Below are positions 37,116 to 48,422 of a stretch of 64,000 bases of DNA, one piece after another. This DNA comes from Lyophyllum atratum. Lineage: Eukaryota > Basidiomycota > Agaricomycetes > Agaricales > Lyophyllaceae. Under the pieces are notes generated by a model. It made no database searches, was not told where the DNA came from, and saw only the letters and a list, made by a program, of their open reading frames with translations. The position numbers and the translations under genes were made by a program. Numbering within the stretch: the first letter of the stretch is position 1; every line of letters begins with the position of its first letter. The stretch covers positions 2,232,001 to 2,296,000 of the forward strand of contig JACGCN010000002.1 in the NCBI GenBank assembly GCA_014905825.1, given 5' to 3'.

Positions 37116-38583
37116 TTATGTATATGTCACCGCTAATCGACCTACGATATAGTCGCCTGTGTTGACAGGCGGATATTTTGCATCCTTTCCGCAGTTCGGC
37201 AAACATGCGACCTCAGCGCTGAAGTTTGGATTACAAAAAAATGCGATGGACTGGCGGGCGGGCGTCATGGCTTCAGTGCCGCTTATCTGTTTGGCTGGAG
37301 GGGCGACTACTCTGTGGAGAGTAGACCGCAAGACATCGTTGCTCCAGCGAGCGAGAAGATCACCAACATTGACAACAATCGTCCCTGGCTGCAGGTGATG
37401 TGGCGAAATCAGATTAATGGATGTTGACGGCGTCGAAATGAAACGCACTATAGGGGTGGCAGGAACGAAGTCGCCAGTATGAGGGTTCTTCACCTCAAGG
37501 CCGCCAACCTGTTATCAAAAGTTAACTTTAGAAAAAAGAGAACAACACAATCTTTACCGAGTCCTGGAAAAGTAGTGTAAGAGTACCGTAGTCTGCAGGT
37601 TTGCGGTCTATCAGTACATGCTCTGGATGAAGGAGGGCTAAGTCCGACCACTGTGAGCTCCAGCCCGAGCTTGGCCGTCGCCTTGAAGCAGGCTTGTTTT
37701 GACGGGTGGGTAGGACAGTAGTCGGAGATTATGACATTGCTCGTTGACTTTGGAGTCGAAGAAACTCTCTTCGAGATCAAGACCAAGGGCGATAGACCGC
37801 ATAACAGAAACGTGAAGATCGTGGCAGGTCTAACGTTCATCCATAAACCGGCTGTGTAGATGTGAAGATACAAAAAGCAAGACCGACCTGATAAAAGTCC
37901 AACATTGTTCGTTTGAACTGGGGCGCGTCGCTTTCCTGAGGCCACTGATTCTTCCATTCAGCGTCCCAATCTCGCCCTATTTCCATAGATTCCTTGAAAT
38001 CTGGAGCCTTGGCCCGAAGAGCCGCAATCTCTGCTGGGTCTGCAGATTGAGTTACGCGTTCACGTCCTACTTTCACGTAGCCACGGTTTGAGCGTGGATC
38101 TTCCCATGCAAGTCTTGCCTGTGGAGAAGGCTCAGAAAGGTGCCTCAACTGACATCAGGATGGAGCTGCATACCTTGGTTTCTGGTGGCATACGGAAGAA
38201 GGCGTCGCTCTGCAACGTTACCTACGTGAGCATACCGAAGACGCTGGATGAACTGCAAACGAGTTGACCTTTCCAAATGCGCTCTGAATCGTACCTTACA
38301 TGGTATCACTCTTGTCAAACGGAGGCCAGTATGTGATAGGATTTGATGACCCACTTGAAGATATCCCATGACCCGCCAAGTATATAAAACCGCTGTTCTT
38401 GAATGCAGATACGATCTTTTCCGCAATGTGTTTCCGCTCAGACTGACCAGCTGCTTCTCGGAACGTCGTGAAATCGATCACCGGTATAAATGACTGGGTA
38501 TTCTGAACAGCAGTCGCCAAACGTCGTTTCAACCAGAAAGAGGGTATAGGATGCGCAAGGCGCGAGGCCCGGATGGATAACAT
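37116..38583 (-). CDS. 2-oxoglutarate/Fe(II) oxygenase, isopenicillin-N-synthase type
   Basis: From ATG 38583 (MLSIRASRLAHPIPS) to the stop at 37116. The N-terminal DIOX_N part is seen in FIPVIDFTTF and SGFIYLAGHGI, then WEDPRSNRGYVKVGRE. The catalytic part has the iron ligands H and D in AHSDYGTLTLL, the distal His in STLHRV and the 2-oxoglutarate Arg in RQSIAFF. An intron between ATPI and PGTIVVNVGD is well defined. Introns around 38145-38340 were not resolved: the segment SDAFFRMPPETK is clear but its upstream joint is not. The N-terminal basic stretch could target mitochondria. Substrate unknown; the subfamily also includes flavonoid- and gibberellin-type oxygenases. Confidence 0.8.
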
Positions 38584-38811
38584 GACAGTCAGATATGGGT
38601 TTAAGGGGTACCGCACTCAAGCCTGATGGTGAACTAGACAGCCGGCCCGCGTGACCGGTTCCATCATACTTGACAATGACTTCCGACTCCGAGTGCCCCA
38701 CTTTGAATTCAACCTCATCCTCATATATATGAATACAGAAACGTACATTGTACAAGATACATGGTATATACGCCAATTCCATTAGTCCAAATTAAATCCG
38801 CGAAGCAATGT

Positions 38812-41234
38812 TCAACCTATTGTGTTCGGGGAACGAAGGCGGCGGAAGATGCTCATAAGCGTCTTGCCACCCTCTGACCCCCATCTGATGAACAAGGATA
38901 TGTTAAAACACGTTATCATATGCTATAGCGGTGACTTACTCTCCAGCCGCAACCTCTTCACAACACTGTTCGAACTCCTCAGAAACAGATACCTCATCCC
39001 ATTTCTCAACCACGTAATCCTTGGAGTCATTGTAAGTATGATTTTAGTGGGTATCATAGATGATCTACCTCGACCAGCGAATGCAGTTCTTCCCAAACTG
39101 ACGAGGCAAGCAGGAGAGCAAAGCTGGATTGCGGAGTGATGGTGGACAACATATGTTCTAAAGCCAGCGTAGCGAGAGCTGGCATCGCATATCGATGGGC
39201 AACTTGGTACATCAGTAGCGCAGATGCAGGTCTGGGAGCTGAAATAGGGTGCAGATGTGGATCTGGAATCGAGACGGGAGTCCGAGGGTGCGGCCTCCCT
39301 CCACGAGGGGAAACTGGATAGCCAGAGCGGGTCGATGAGGTGAAGGTCGTCGTAATGGGAATTGGAATAGGTTTCATCCGAGAAGTGCTAGGACCACTAG
39401 CACCTATGGTAGGGCCAGAGGATGAAGCAGCAGCTATTCTTCTAGGAGAAGACATAGAACCACTTGCGGGGGAAGAGTTTGCTTTTGAAGTGGATGAAGT
39501 GGTGCGTGGACCTGATGAACTGCCTGAAGGACGAGATGTGTTTGTGGACGTGCGAGGTTGGAAGGTTTCGGAGGTAGCAGGAGATGCTCTGGGTTCCGTA
39601 ACGGAATGAAGGCTCTCGCCACTTGTTACGCTTCTTGTGTCACTGGCAATACTGTCATCCTTGCGGAAGGTTTTCCATTCCCACTCTCCTGCTCGCGAGT
39701 CCAGCCACTTGGCACTCCATCCGACGCCGACACCATCCATAGCCATCCTTGGATCGTCCTGTTCCCGGAAAAGGAGCCAGTTGGTGTAACAAAACTTGAG
39801 CAGCCAATATATAGTCTCAAAATCAGCCTCTTCCACAACAATGGTGTAGACCTTTCTTTCGCCAGTGACAAGGGCTGGGTTCTCGGAAAAGGAGGATGCA
39901 AGCATTGTGGCAAAATACTCCGATCGCCGGATGAGAATATCCGAATGAGCGTAGATGACTCGCTTTCGTGCCGTTACCCGCGATGAGAAAGGAGAGTAAG
40001 AGGACGCAGATGAAGAAGAGCGCCGACTGGTGGGTGTGGTGGCATCTAGAGGGTGAAGCGTCGGAGAGGGTTGTGTGTCCGTGACCAATCTCTCCAGGCA
40101 TATGAAACGAACGTCGCCCGTGTCTGTGAGTCAGTAGGAAAGGTTAGAGCGTCCTAGGTACAGAATGACGCATATTACGCACTGGCGTTATCGAGCGATG
40201 ATTCGAGGCCTTCAAGAAGATCCCTTGGAACCGAGTGGATTGAAGGTTGCTGGGGATAGGACGGCCCAGAGGGACACTGGATTTGAACACAAATCACGAA
40301 TGAATCTGTGTCACGTATTCTCGAGTTCTCCAATAGTGTAGAAAGAGGTGGCAGGGGACATTCTTTTTGGGAATCTATCAGGCGCGAAGCTTGATCTCAA
40401 TAGTTGAGCTACACACCCCAGACTTCGTGTTCCTGCCGGAATACCCAGTCCATCTGCCAGAAGTCCCAAACCCATTCTGGCGGGGCGCCACGCTCCCCAG
40501 CGCGATCAGCTTCACACTTAATTGCCATCATCATCGAGGCTGATAGCTCATAGTCCGGGGGAGCAAACTCGACCATCAGGGACGTGATGTAGAGTGATAG
40601 AGTGGGTTTACTGGACGTGTCAGGGGATCCTTCATGCGGCGTGAAAGCTTGTGATACTTATGTCAGGAAAGCGAGCATCCATATACTTAGAGTGAGGTGA
40701 CGACGCACCAATTTCCAGTTTAAATTTATCTCCAACCATCGGCGACTGCTTGAGAATCTCGAATTCTGGGTTTTCCGTTTCAGTCGCGTCTATGCTCTCG
40801 ACGTAGTCTCTCAGTTTATGAACGTCGCGAACGGCCCATTCAAACCCCTGTGGGCGCTATCAAAGAAGGCAAGACACAAGAAGCGAACTGAAACATGCCA
40901 TGAATGACCATTGTCTGGTGGAATCCTCTTGAATATTATTCGTGCTGGCACTGGCGCTGCCCATTGTGAAAATTGTACTGGCAGCAGATCTAGAACTGGT
41001 GGCAGGCTGCCATGTAAGAGAACTGGAGCTAGAATGTGCACTAGGACTGTTCGTCGACCGTGGTGAATTCAAGAGTGAGTGTCTGTGGTCCAATAGACTC
41101 GTTGAGGAGCTCGAGCTATTGGTACGCAAGGACGAAACCTGATTAGGCCACGGGGGTCGTGAGAGTCGTGAGATGGGGGGCGCACGGCTGGGAGAGGACA
41201 ACGTTGACAATGGTATGTGGAGGTGGTCAGACAT
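38812..41234 (-). CDS. MATH-BTB domain protein, with a possible double frameshift
   Basis: From ATG 41234 (MSDHLHIPLSTLSSP) to TGA 38814-38812. A Ser-rich N-terminus leads into a MATH-like region (GFEWAVRDVHKLRDYVES, FEILKQSPMVGDKFKLEI, FTPHEGSPDTSSKPTLSLYI, WDFWQMDWVF). A BTB/POZ domain follows, split by a Ser/Pro-rich insert: TGDVRFICLERL, RKRVIYAHSDILIRRSEYF and then, after the insert, YAMPALATLALEHM and SFALLLASSVWEELHSLVEDYVVEKW. MATH-BTB proteins are usually Cul3 substrate adaptors. Around 40852-40925 the frame hits TGA TAG, while another frame reads HGMFQFASCVLPSLIAPTG, which fits the domain better. This suggests two compensating one-base shifts. Introns at about 40700, 40385 and 40145 are well defined. 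Confidence 0.72.
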
Positions 41235-41521
41235 GTCGAAGTCCAACAGAGACCCTTATTGGCTAGAACGTCCAATGTAGCTAGACTTAAGCGCCTTTCG
41301 TCGCGGTCAAACAATACATCCGGGTGGCCGCGATGGCTGATAACGGCTTGTGGGACGAGAGTCACTTAACAAGCGACTACAATCTGATACTCGTTACTTT
41401 GCTATCGTTGAATCGAACTAGTGTACTAGCAGAAGTGAGTACGACCATGGCTTATGACCACGGGCGCATAGTAATCCTGAACTTATCAAGTCGATGCTGA
41501 TTTCAACGTCTGCAGCCAGCG
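41235..41521. promoter_or_regulatory. divergent promoter region of MATH-BTB and unknown gene
   Basis: 287 bases separate the two start codons on opposite strands. No specific element was recognised. Confidence 0.35.
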
Positions 41522-42241
41522 ATGCCGATCACGATCTCTGAACAAGCTGCTCTTGCTGCCCAACAACACATCGAGACGTGCATCGCCCCGATGGCTGGAA
41601 ACGTCGACGCTGCGGAAGTTATCTACAAGTTCCAGCTCCAGGCAGGCATCGATCTGGCTTTGAAACGAAACCCTTACAATATTGAAGCGCCGTGGTACCT
41701 GCCTTGGAACATAGCCCTCCTTCATCTCATCCAAGGCCTCGTCACCTACCATGTCAGTCCGCAGATGACGGTTCGAAGCTACACGGCTGCTGCAGATAAG
41801 GCGGTCGCATTGAGCGAAGTCACGCCTGACTTTACTGTCTTCCGCTCCAGGATCATCACCGCCGTCAATCCACCCATCTCAGTATGGCATGAATTGATTC
41901 TCGTCGAGAATAAACCCAATGTCAGGGAGCGCGATCGTCTTGCTCTCATAAACACAACCGCAAAGCAGCTGCGCCGTCAGGTCCATCACTTATTCTGTTC
42001 CGATGCCGTCACAAAGGTCATGGGCATTATCAGTGTCGGGGAATACTGGAAATGGTTTACCTTCATGCGAGAAGAGGGAACACCATCCAAATCATCGACG
42101 AGTCCTATCTGGAAATATTTCCTGGACCATCCGAATTTGGTGAGGGAGACGAATTCCTCCGACATCTTCCAGTTGGGTACGGAGGACTCTGATCGAGAGA
42201 TGGAAAACATCCGCGACGCTATTTTGCTTCAAAGTCTCTAG
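41522..42241 (+). CDS. unknown intronless protein, 239 residues
   Basis: A single exon from ATG 41522 (MPITISEQAALAAQQHIET) to TAG 42239-42241. The composition is protein-like and largely helical, without signal peptide or membrane segment. Conspicuous are two Trp-rich parts (EAPWYLPWNIALLHL and GEYWKWFTFMREEG) and an acidic C-terminus. I do not recognise the family. It diverges from the MATH-BTB gene; nothing about neighbours suggests a role. The absence of introns is unusual here, where most genes have several. Confidence 0.6.
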   Translation: MPITISEQAALAAQQHIETCIAPMAGNVDAAEVIYKFQLQAGIDLALKRNPYNIEAPWYLPWNIALLHLIQGLVTYHVSPQMTVRSYTAAADKAVALSEVTPDFTVFRSRIITAVNPPISVWHELILVENKPNVRERDRLALINTTAKQLRRQVHHLFCSDAVTKVMGIISVGEYWKWFTFMREEGTPSKSSTSPIWKYFLDHPNLVRETNSSDIFQLGTEDSDREMENIRDAILLQSL

Positions 42242-43307
42242 CTTTTCTTGGGGTTTGAAACCAGTGAGTACGATTTTTACTCTGGAATAAAAAAATCCAA
42301 CTCCTCGGGGCAGTCGAATCCATTCATAGGCATTGCGAGATAACAAGGGACTCATGGGATGCAGCCAAGGTCGGAAATTGTCTCATGGTTATTACGGAGG
42401 ATGGTCACGGAGATAGAGACGAAATCCTAAATCGATTCAAATGTAACTCATGAGAGCGGTCGCTAAGCTCATTCTTCGATGCGAGGGCTACGTCGCCGTC
42501 GAGTGCGTTCTTGAGTAGAATTGAAACACCACGCCTGGTAATTTGGCCTCGGTCATCCCTAATTATCAGCACTAACGCTGTTTCACATGGACCGCCAACG
42601 TGTGGCCATCGAGGTAACGTTTACACGGCTTGCGGAGTCCGGGATCTCGATTCTTGAAGTCGATGCAGGATCAGAGCCGGTCCTCCGCGTTCGGCAGTCC
42701 CATCTCATCCCCCGCCAGATCGTAGTACAGAGCATACACCGGGTTACCAGTTGGCGCCGAGATCGTAGTACATGCCACTAGCCGGAGCGGGCGGGAACAC
42801 GGAAACACCTTTCGAGCCTCACAAGTGCTCGGCGTTGAAAGCGAAGAAGGATGAGCCGCATGTACAGATGCTGCTGGAGCGGGGTCCAGTGCGAAAATGC
42901 TAGCTGGCAGGAGATTCCTAGTAATAAAATTGCCGGTGATGTGGCGTTTGAGAGATGATGATATCGCATCGATGGCACATACTGGATGAATCGCAACAAA
43001 GGAAAGGAACTTGAGGTTAAACCTGTGGCTGTATTCTTGGTGGCAAACAATGCCTAACGACAGGTGTCGATACATTGTGCAACATGCTTGCGAGAAGCGT
43101 GGCCGACAAAGCACAGGAATTCAACAGCGAGCATGAAAACAGATTGATACAAACCAAACTTCGTGTATATGATCCGCCCATACGAAGCGAGATGTGATTA
43201 CAATCATCAAAAGAAGAATGAATCGATGAATCGATAAATTCTGTTTACAACGTCAATTAGTTCGGCAATGGGAGAGGCGAAACAATAGCACATACCTCGA
43301 CGCCACA
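42242..43307. other. 1.1 kb without a supportable gene
   Basis: Short frames on both strands, for example 42587-42781 (+) and 42671-43114 (-). None carries recognisable domains. Confidence 0.45.
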
Positions 43308-43667
43308 TTAATCCATCAAGTACACCGAAACTATATCCTTCTCGGATTTACCCAGGATCTTGAGTAACTTCTTCCTCGCCGCATCATCAATCTTCCACCC
43401 GTCACCCTCGAGGAGCAGAACAGCAAAGCCATAGATGTCATCTTCCGACGGTCGACCTGTGGCATCGAAGGTAGGAACGAGAGGTTTGCCCCCAGATACT
43501 TCAAGCTGTGGGTATTTGACACCGATCTGATCGCGGAGGAAATCGAGGGCGGGGTCTATCTCGTCCCCTAGCTCGCCTCGTTTGCCGTTTGCGAGAGGTA
43601 TGAGGTCCTTGTCCTCTACACGTAAGACCTCGCAGGGACGCTTGACTTCCATTGCAAATGGGAACAT
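43308..43667 (-). CDS. small unknown protein, 119 residues
   Basis: One uninterrupted frame from ATG 43667 (MFPFAMEVKRPCEVLRVED) to TAA 43308. It is rich in Lys, Asp and Glu, with no signal peptide or membrane helix, and ends KKLLKILGKSEKDIVSVYLMD. The even codon-like composition and absence of low complexity suggest a real gene. I do not recognise a family. A frame of this length at a plain ATG with no supporting homology keeps the confidence moderate. Confidence 0.55.
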   Translation of the reverse strand: MFPFAMEVKRPCEVLRVEDKDLIPLANGKRGELGDEIDPALDFLRDQIGVKYPQLEVSGGKPLVPTFDATGRPSEDDIYGFAVLLLEGDGWKIDDAARKKLLKILGKSEKDIVSVYLMD

Positions 43668-44634
43668 CTGGAAGGGTATGAGGAATGGGGTATCACAGAG
43701 GACACTGGAGACGCACTATAGTCGTGACCGCTGTTGTTCGAGGTTGGTGGTGGTTGGAAACAGAGTTACAATTGAAGCACGTGATGTGTCACAAGCGCGG
43801 CCGTAAATTTGCCGACGCTTCCTTTTTCGTGACCTCGCCGCTTACTCTCTGAGAGTCCACAGACCCACTCTTTCGCTCCAGTGCTCTTCACATCCCTCCA
43901 GCTGCTGCCCGTTACTTCAAGCCTTTAACAGCCCATACTGCCGTATAGTAATTCCATCGTCATCTGTTCCTCTCTCCTTCGCAGGCGAGTCTTCCCATAC
44001 CAACAACCCAACTTCGTAGATTCGCGGAAGACCAAACGTTCACTCGGATTATCGGGCTCGGAACTTGAACGTGGGTCCGATATCTGTCGTCATGCTTTAA
44101 AACTGCGCTAACATTGCATCCATACCAGTACATCTCAACCGCAATATGGACGAACTACAATATAGCCATGCCGATCATGGAATCCATACAGAGCTCAACG
44201 GCTCCAAAGGTAACGTGCAACTCGGAGTTCATTTGCTCAGGAAAACGCTCGACATCCAGACAATCTCGCACTCTACCTCGATCTTCAGGAATGCCCAATT
44301 CAACTACCCTACAATACTGATCGGAGGACCATAGGATCTCGGATTAGCATCCGGCGAGCGGCCTATCACTTGGAACTTATCCTTCGATGGATGTGAGCTG
44401 TGACTCGTATCCGCTCGCAGTCGCGTTAACGTTTCCAGCAGCCCTTCATTTCATTGACTGACAGAGCCAGATCGATTCCTTCAGGACACGGAACATTTAA
44501 CTACAGCGCTCGCTCAGCCACAGATTGGCGAGCGGTCGAAGCTCGAGTCAGAATCTCCCGGTGAGTATGTACCACAGCTAACGGTTCGTCTCATTTCGAT
44601 CTTTTCTACTTTCCACTCATTTGATCACCCGCAG
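43668..44634. other. upstream remnants of a choice-of-anchor-B-like gene
   Basis: A possible exon near 44480-44573 precedes a GT donor, but its translation does not clearly match the family. Other frames are short. The stretch probably holds the degraded 5' half of the next entry. Confidence 0.35.
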
Positions 44635-45317
44635 ATCTTAGTCGATGACGAGAACACGACGAGACGACTCCTCTCATTGATACTAGCTATACTCATCAAG
44701 GGTAAGTTTCTTGATCTCGGTCGTCCCAGGCATGAGTCACTCAGCATGGCATTCAGATGGGTTCTTGACCCGAACAACCAGCATTACCTTCTCCTCGATG
44801 ACGAGCTGGATGAGGTTAACGCAGCTGGGCTTGCCGCCGATGGCTTCCCCGTCACCTATATCTGGGACATCAGCAACCTCAAAGCGCCCGTCCTCACCGG
44901 CCATTACAAGACGAGCGTCAAGGGTATCGACCACAACCAGTACATCGCAAATGGCAGGTCCTACCAGGCGAGTCCATTCAAGTATGATGCGACATCCGCC
45001 TTCTTACAGGTTGTTTCCGCATAGTCAAACTACGGCGCTGGCCTGAGGATCTTGGACGTCAGCTCCATCCCGCTTGACCCGACGGGTGCTGGTGTGCACG
45101 AGATTGGGTTCTTTGATATCTACCCTGAGGACGATGATGTGGAGGGTGGAGGACTAATCGACTTCGCGGGATCCTGGTCGTCGTACGGCCTATTCAAATC
45201 TGGCTGGATCTTGATCAATACGATCGAGCGTGGCGCTGTAAGTACCGCTTTTGAGCATTCGTCCGCTAATGCTGACGAGCTCGTTTGTAGTATGTTGTCA
45301 GATACACTGGCAAATAG
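44635..45317 (+). pseudogene. choice-of-anchor-B (LVIVD-repeat) protein, 3' half with decayed 5' half
   Basis: The intact part reads DTSYTHQGW at an exon joint (intron about 44701-44758), then VLDPNNQHYLLLDDELDE, DGFPVTYIWDISNL, TGHYKTSVKGIDHNQYI, SNYGAGLRILDVSSIP, HEIGFFDIYPEDD and SWSSYGLFKSGWILINTIERGAYVV, ending TGK at 45317. These match extracellular beta-propeller-like proteins of the choice-of-anchor-B type. In the frame of DTSYTHQGW a TGA (44646-44648) lies a few codons upstream, and I find no signal peptide or the expected N-terminal half. One intron, 44968-45024, has a GC donor (gcgagt). Either a pseudogene or a model whose 5' exons I misread. Confidence 0.5.
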
Positions 45318-45478
45318 GCTTGGGGATGGACTTTTGTATGACGATCAAGGGTGAAGATGATGGAGAAATGGCAAATTGAATAAATGTATTTTTGTAACTG
45401 AGGGATGTCAGGAGGAATAAAGAACTTGTCACAGCCATGCTGAGTGTGGAGTCGTGATTTCGGGGTAGCTAGTCGACC

Positions 45479-45691
45479 CTAGACCAGGTTCAAAACAAAG
45501 CTGTAGAGTGAGGGCTCCCTCCTCATTCTCGGTTCACCCTTGTCACCGCTAGGTATGGGCGGTCGAGTCATGATACCAACATCTCCGATAGATGCCCCTC
45601 GCCAAACGAAAGTCGAAAGGAGTCGAATATTGTATTTCTCAATGAGTATGTGATAGGAATAGCCACTGGGCACGAACTTCAAGTCCTCCAT
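45479..45691 (-). pseudogene. fragment of an uncharacterised basidiomycete protein
   Basis: A 70-codon frame begins MEDLKFVPSGYSYHILIEKYN and contains RLLSTFVWRGASIGDVGI. It resembles the opening of a repeated, uncharacterised basidiomycete protein group as I remember it. It stops early and no continuation was found, so it is treated as a fragment. Confidence 0.3.
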
Positions 45692-45700
45692 CTTCCCGAT

Positions 45701-47495
45701 TCACTTTCCACCGGATCCAAATAACGCAATGATTAGCCGAATAATTTGAGAGAAGACAAATTCTTGGGATCGCCCGCCCCCTTTCTGGAGCTCTTCGCTA
45801 ATGCCTTCCCATTGGACGCCTCTGCCAGCATCATTCTCAACACAATCGAGCAGGATGTTGACCATATCCCATGCACCGTCACGAGTGTCCCGGTATTGGT
45901 GGACCTTGGACCCATTGTCGATCCAGGTCTTCCAGCGGGTAGCCTTCAATTCCTCTTCACGTTGTCTGCCTTCCTCAGGACTAACTCTTGCCCACTTCGT
46001 GGTCGCGAGGATAATCCTCTGGAAAGCCCCTTTCGAGCGGGAAAACGAGTAACGCAATATGCTCATAGCTTCAGGGGACATGGAAGAGCTGCCACCACGG
46101 GAGATGTCCTGAAGGTATATAACACCACCTAGTGTGACGCCGTTGACAAATCTTCAATACTTGATTAAGCAAATCTACTGGGATGGCCATGTAGAAACTT
46201 ACGCTGACTTGAGCCACGCAGCGAACTGTCGCAACATTTCTGTATCATTCTTTTCGGCGTTATCAAAACCCGGAGTGTCGACAACGATTAGACGGCGACC
46301 TGGTAGATGATGACTGCCAGGGATTGGGCAGATTACGGCATAATCGAGTTGGGTGGTACAAGAGGTTAAGTTGTGGCCGACGGCCATGCGATTCTTACCC
46401 AGGAGGGTGTTGATGAACTGAAAGAGGGCATCACCTTGTAAATGCTAGACATTCAGACCAAATCTTGATTTGCATACCTGGCTTCTCCCGGCGCCTGTTA
46501 TCCCCGCAATACTGGGATGTACGATGAGCGCTGGTAAAATCGAAGAATGAGTTGAAACGCACAGGATCACAATGTCAGTATTCCTCAAACTCCTGGCGCC
46601 CCGTTGATTAGGCTCCGATTTTCCCAAGCAAGCAAGTACTTTCTGAACTCCTTGCCGATAATCGATATTCGATTTTGGGTCAGATTCGTCGTTTGCGGCA
46701 ACGGATCCGAGGAGGGTGTTGACGACGTTCCAAGCACCGTTACGACTCGTGTCTCTGTATTGATGAACCTTGGATCCGTTGTCAACCCAGGTCTTCCAGC
46801 AGGTAGCCTGCAATTCCTGTTCACGTTTTTCGCCCACATGTGGAATAGTTTCGATTCTTTCCCATTTCGTAGTCGCGAACATAATCCTCTGGAAAATCTC
46901 TTTGGAGCGGGAAAACGAAAGACGCAATAGGGTCATAGCCTCAGAGGAGATGGAAGAGCGGCCTCCGCAAGATATGTCGTGAAGAAATACAACACCACCA
47001 AATGTAATGCCATTACCATAACTTCAATACTTGGTTAAGAGCGCCTATGGGAGTGAACAGGGTAAAACTTACGCTGACTCGAGCCACAGAGCCAACAGGC
47101 GCAAAATTTCAGTATCTTTCTCATATCCATTATCGAAACCTGGAGTGTCGACTATAACCAGACGGCGACCTGGGAGACTCGGAAGATGGCTGCCATTGGC
47201 AGGGATTGGCTCGATGACAGTATAATCGAGCTCGGTAGTGCAAGGGGTCATTTCGTGGCCCACGACCATGCGATTTTCGCCCAGGAGGGTGTTGATGAAC
47301 TGGAAAAGATACAACTTCGTATATGATTATCATTATGTCTAGATCCTGATCTGCATACCTGGCTCTTCCCTGCGCCTGTTAGACCCGTAATACTGGGATG
47401 TACGGTGAGCGCGAAACAAGATAGCCGGGCGAAGGAGCCTACAGGATCACAATGTCGGTATTCCTTAGTGTCGGAGTGCTGGTGTCCTCCTTCAT
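45701..47495 (-). CDS. tandem P-loop G-domain protein (two fused AIG1/septin-like GTPase domains)
   Basis: From ATG 47495 (MKEDTSTPTLRNTDIVIL) to the stop at 45701. Domain 1 has G1 GLTGAGKS, FINTLLGENRM, G3 VIVDTPGFDN and FATTKWE; domain 2, starting RNTDIVIL again, has GITGAGRS, FINTLLGKNRM, VVDTPGFDN and LATTKWA. Both copies share intron positions (after DIVIL, after SQ and after LWLESA or WLKSA) and the block WKTWVDNGSKVHQYRDT / WKTWIDNGSKVHQYRDT. The copies are in one reading frame with no ATG or stop between them, so they look like one fused product of tandem duplication. Domain 2 has Arg for the P-loop Lys, suggesting it binds nucleotide poorly. Function unknown; similar single-domain proteins are numerous in agaricomycetes. 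Confidence 0.72.
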
Positions 47496-48422
47496 CGTCG
47501 TGCGCTGCGGAGTCTGTAGTAGGCGTGAATGTGCAACACAGAGATAGCGGTTAGACCTCTATGGTCGTTGAACTGATCCAACACTGTCAGAAGTCCCAAA
47601 ATATCTATGTGCAATGAATCGGCCGGAAGACGTCCTCATGCATGAGTCGTGTAAGGGCATGTGGCATCCTGGTGGCATCATCCCAAGTTGTCGAGGTGAA
47701 GGTTGCGAATTTGGGTGCATCTGCCCGATTCTGCCGTGGCAGTGCCGCCATGTGTAATTTCTGACTCCGCGATTTCTCTGGTAACAATGCCCATCTCATG
47801 TGCATGGTTGGTGCATGGACGTCACGCACCACAGAGTTTCGTACCTCCCCGCGTCCGGTTCCCGTAACAAAGTACACTGTCGACTGACGATTGGCTAACA
47901 AACTATGGCTGAGAAGTCACACTGACGCATGCCAGCGATATCTGTTCGGGCTCCCGGTCTTTGTTGCATCACGATCACTCGAGCCTCTTCATATGTGGCG
48001 ACATTGGCTCTTCTTCCAGCTCGCTGGCGGCTACATATGCTCTGTGAGTCGTTTAGAAAGAACCATTGTAGTTGTCATGACCAAATTGAAATCGGCATGA
48101 TATACTTATAGCTCTGCGAGACACTAACGTTGTGTTCTTCCTGTCAGGCTTCATTGTCAAGTTAAGATAAAGGGTGTATACTGCACGAGAATGCCAAGTG
48201 TGACGTCTGCCCCTGTGGTTAACAATCGCTCAGAAGCCAGAAGCCCCTGGAGCACAGTTCAGGACAAGATCGAAATCCTATTCAGCCAACGATCCATTAT
48301 ATACTAAGAATACATGAGAATAACGTTAAAGATTCAAACCAGTTTAATCCTGCTGGAGCTTTTCAGCGTAAACCCAGATTTACCCAATCATTTTGGCCTA
48401 ATTTGTTCCGCGGAGGACGATT
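47496..48422. other. intergenic, no gene seen
   Basis: Promoter of the tandem G-domain gene and 3' flank of the laccase. A 98-codon frame at 47605-47901 (-) has no recognisable content. Confidence 0.45.

Noticed and set aside
40870..40900. A 30-nt GT-AG intron in the MATH-BTB gene
   Set aside because: Too short to splice in fungi; a sequencing or mutational frameshift is more likely.
44641..44700. A response-regulator-like reading (VDDENTTRRLLSLIL)
   Set aside because: Another frame of the same bases reads DTSYTHQGW and joins the next exon of the choice-of-anchor-B-like gene, which is far better supported.
47605..47901. A 98-codon minus-strand ORF before the laccase
   Set aside because: No domain, and no transcript signals; treated as chance.
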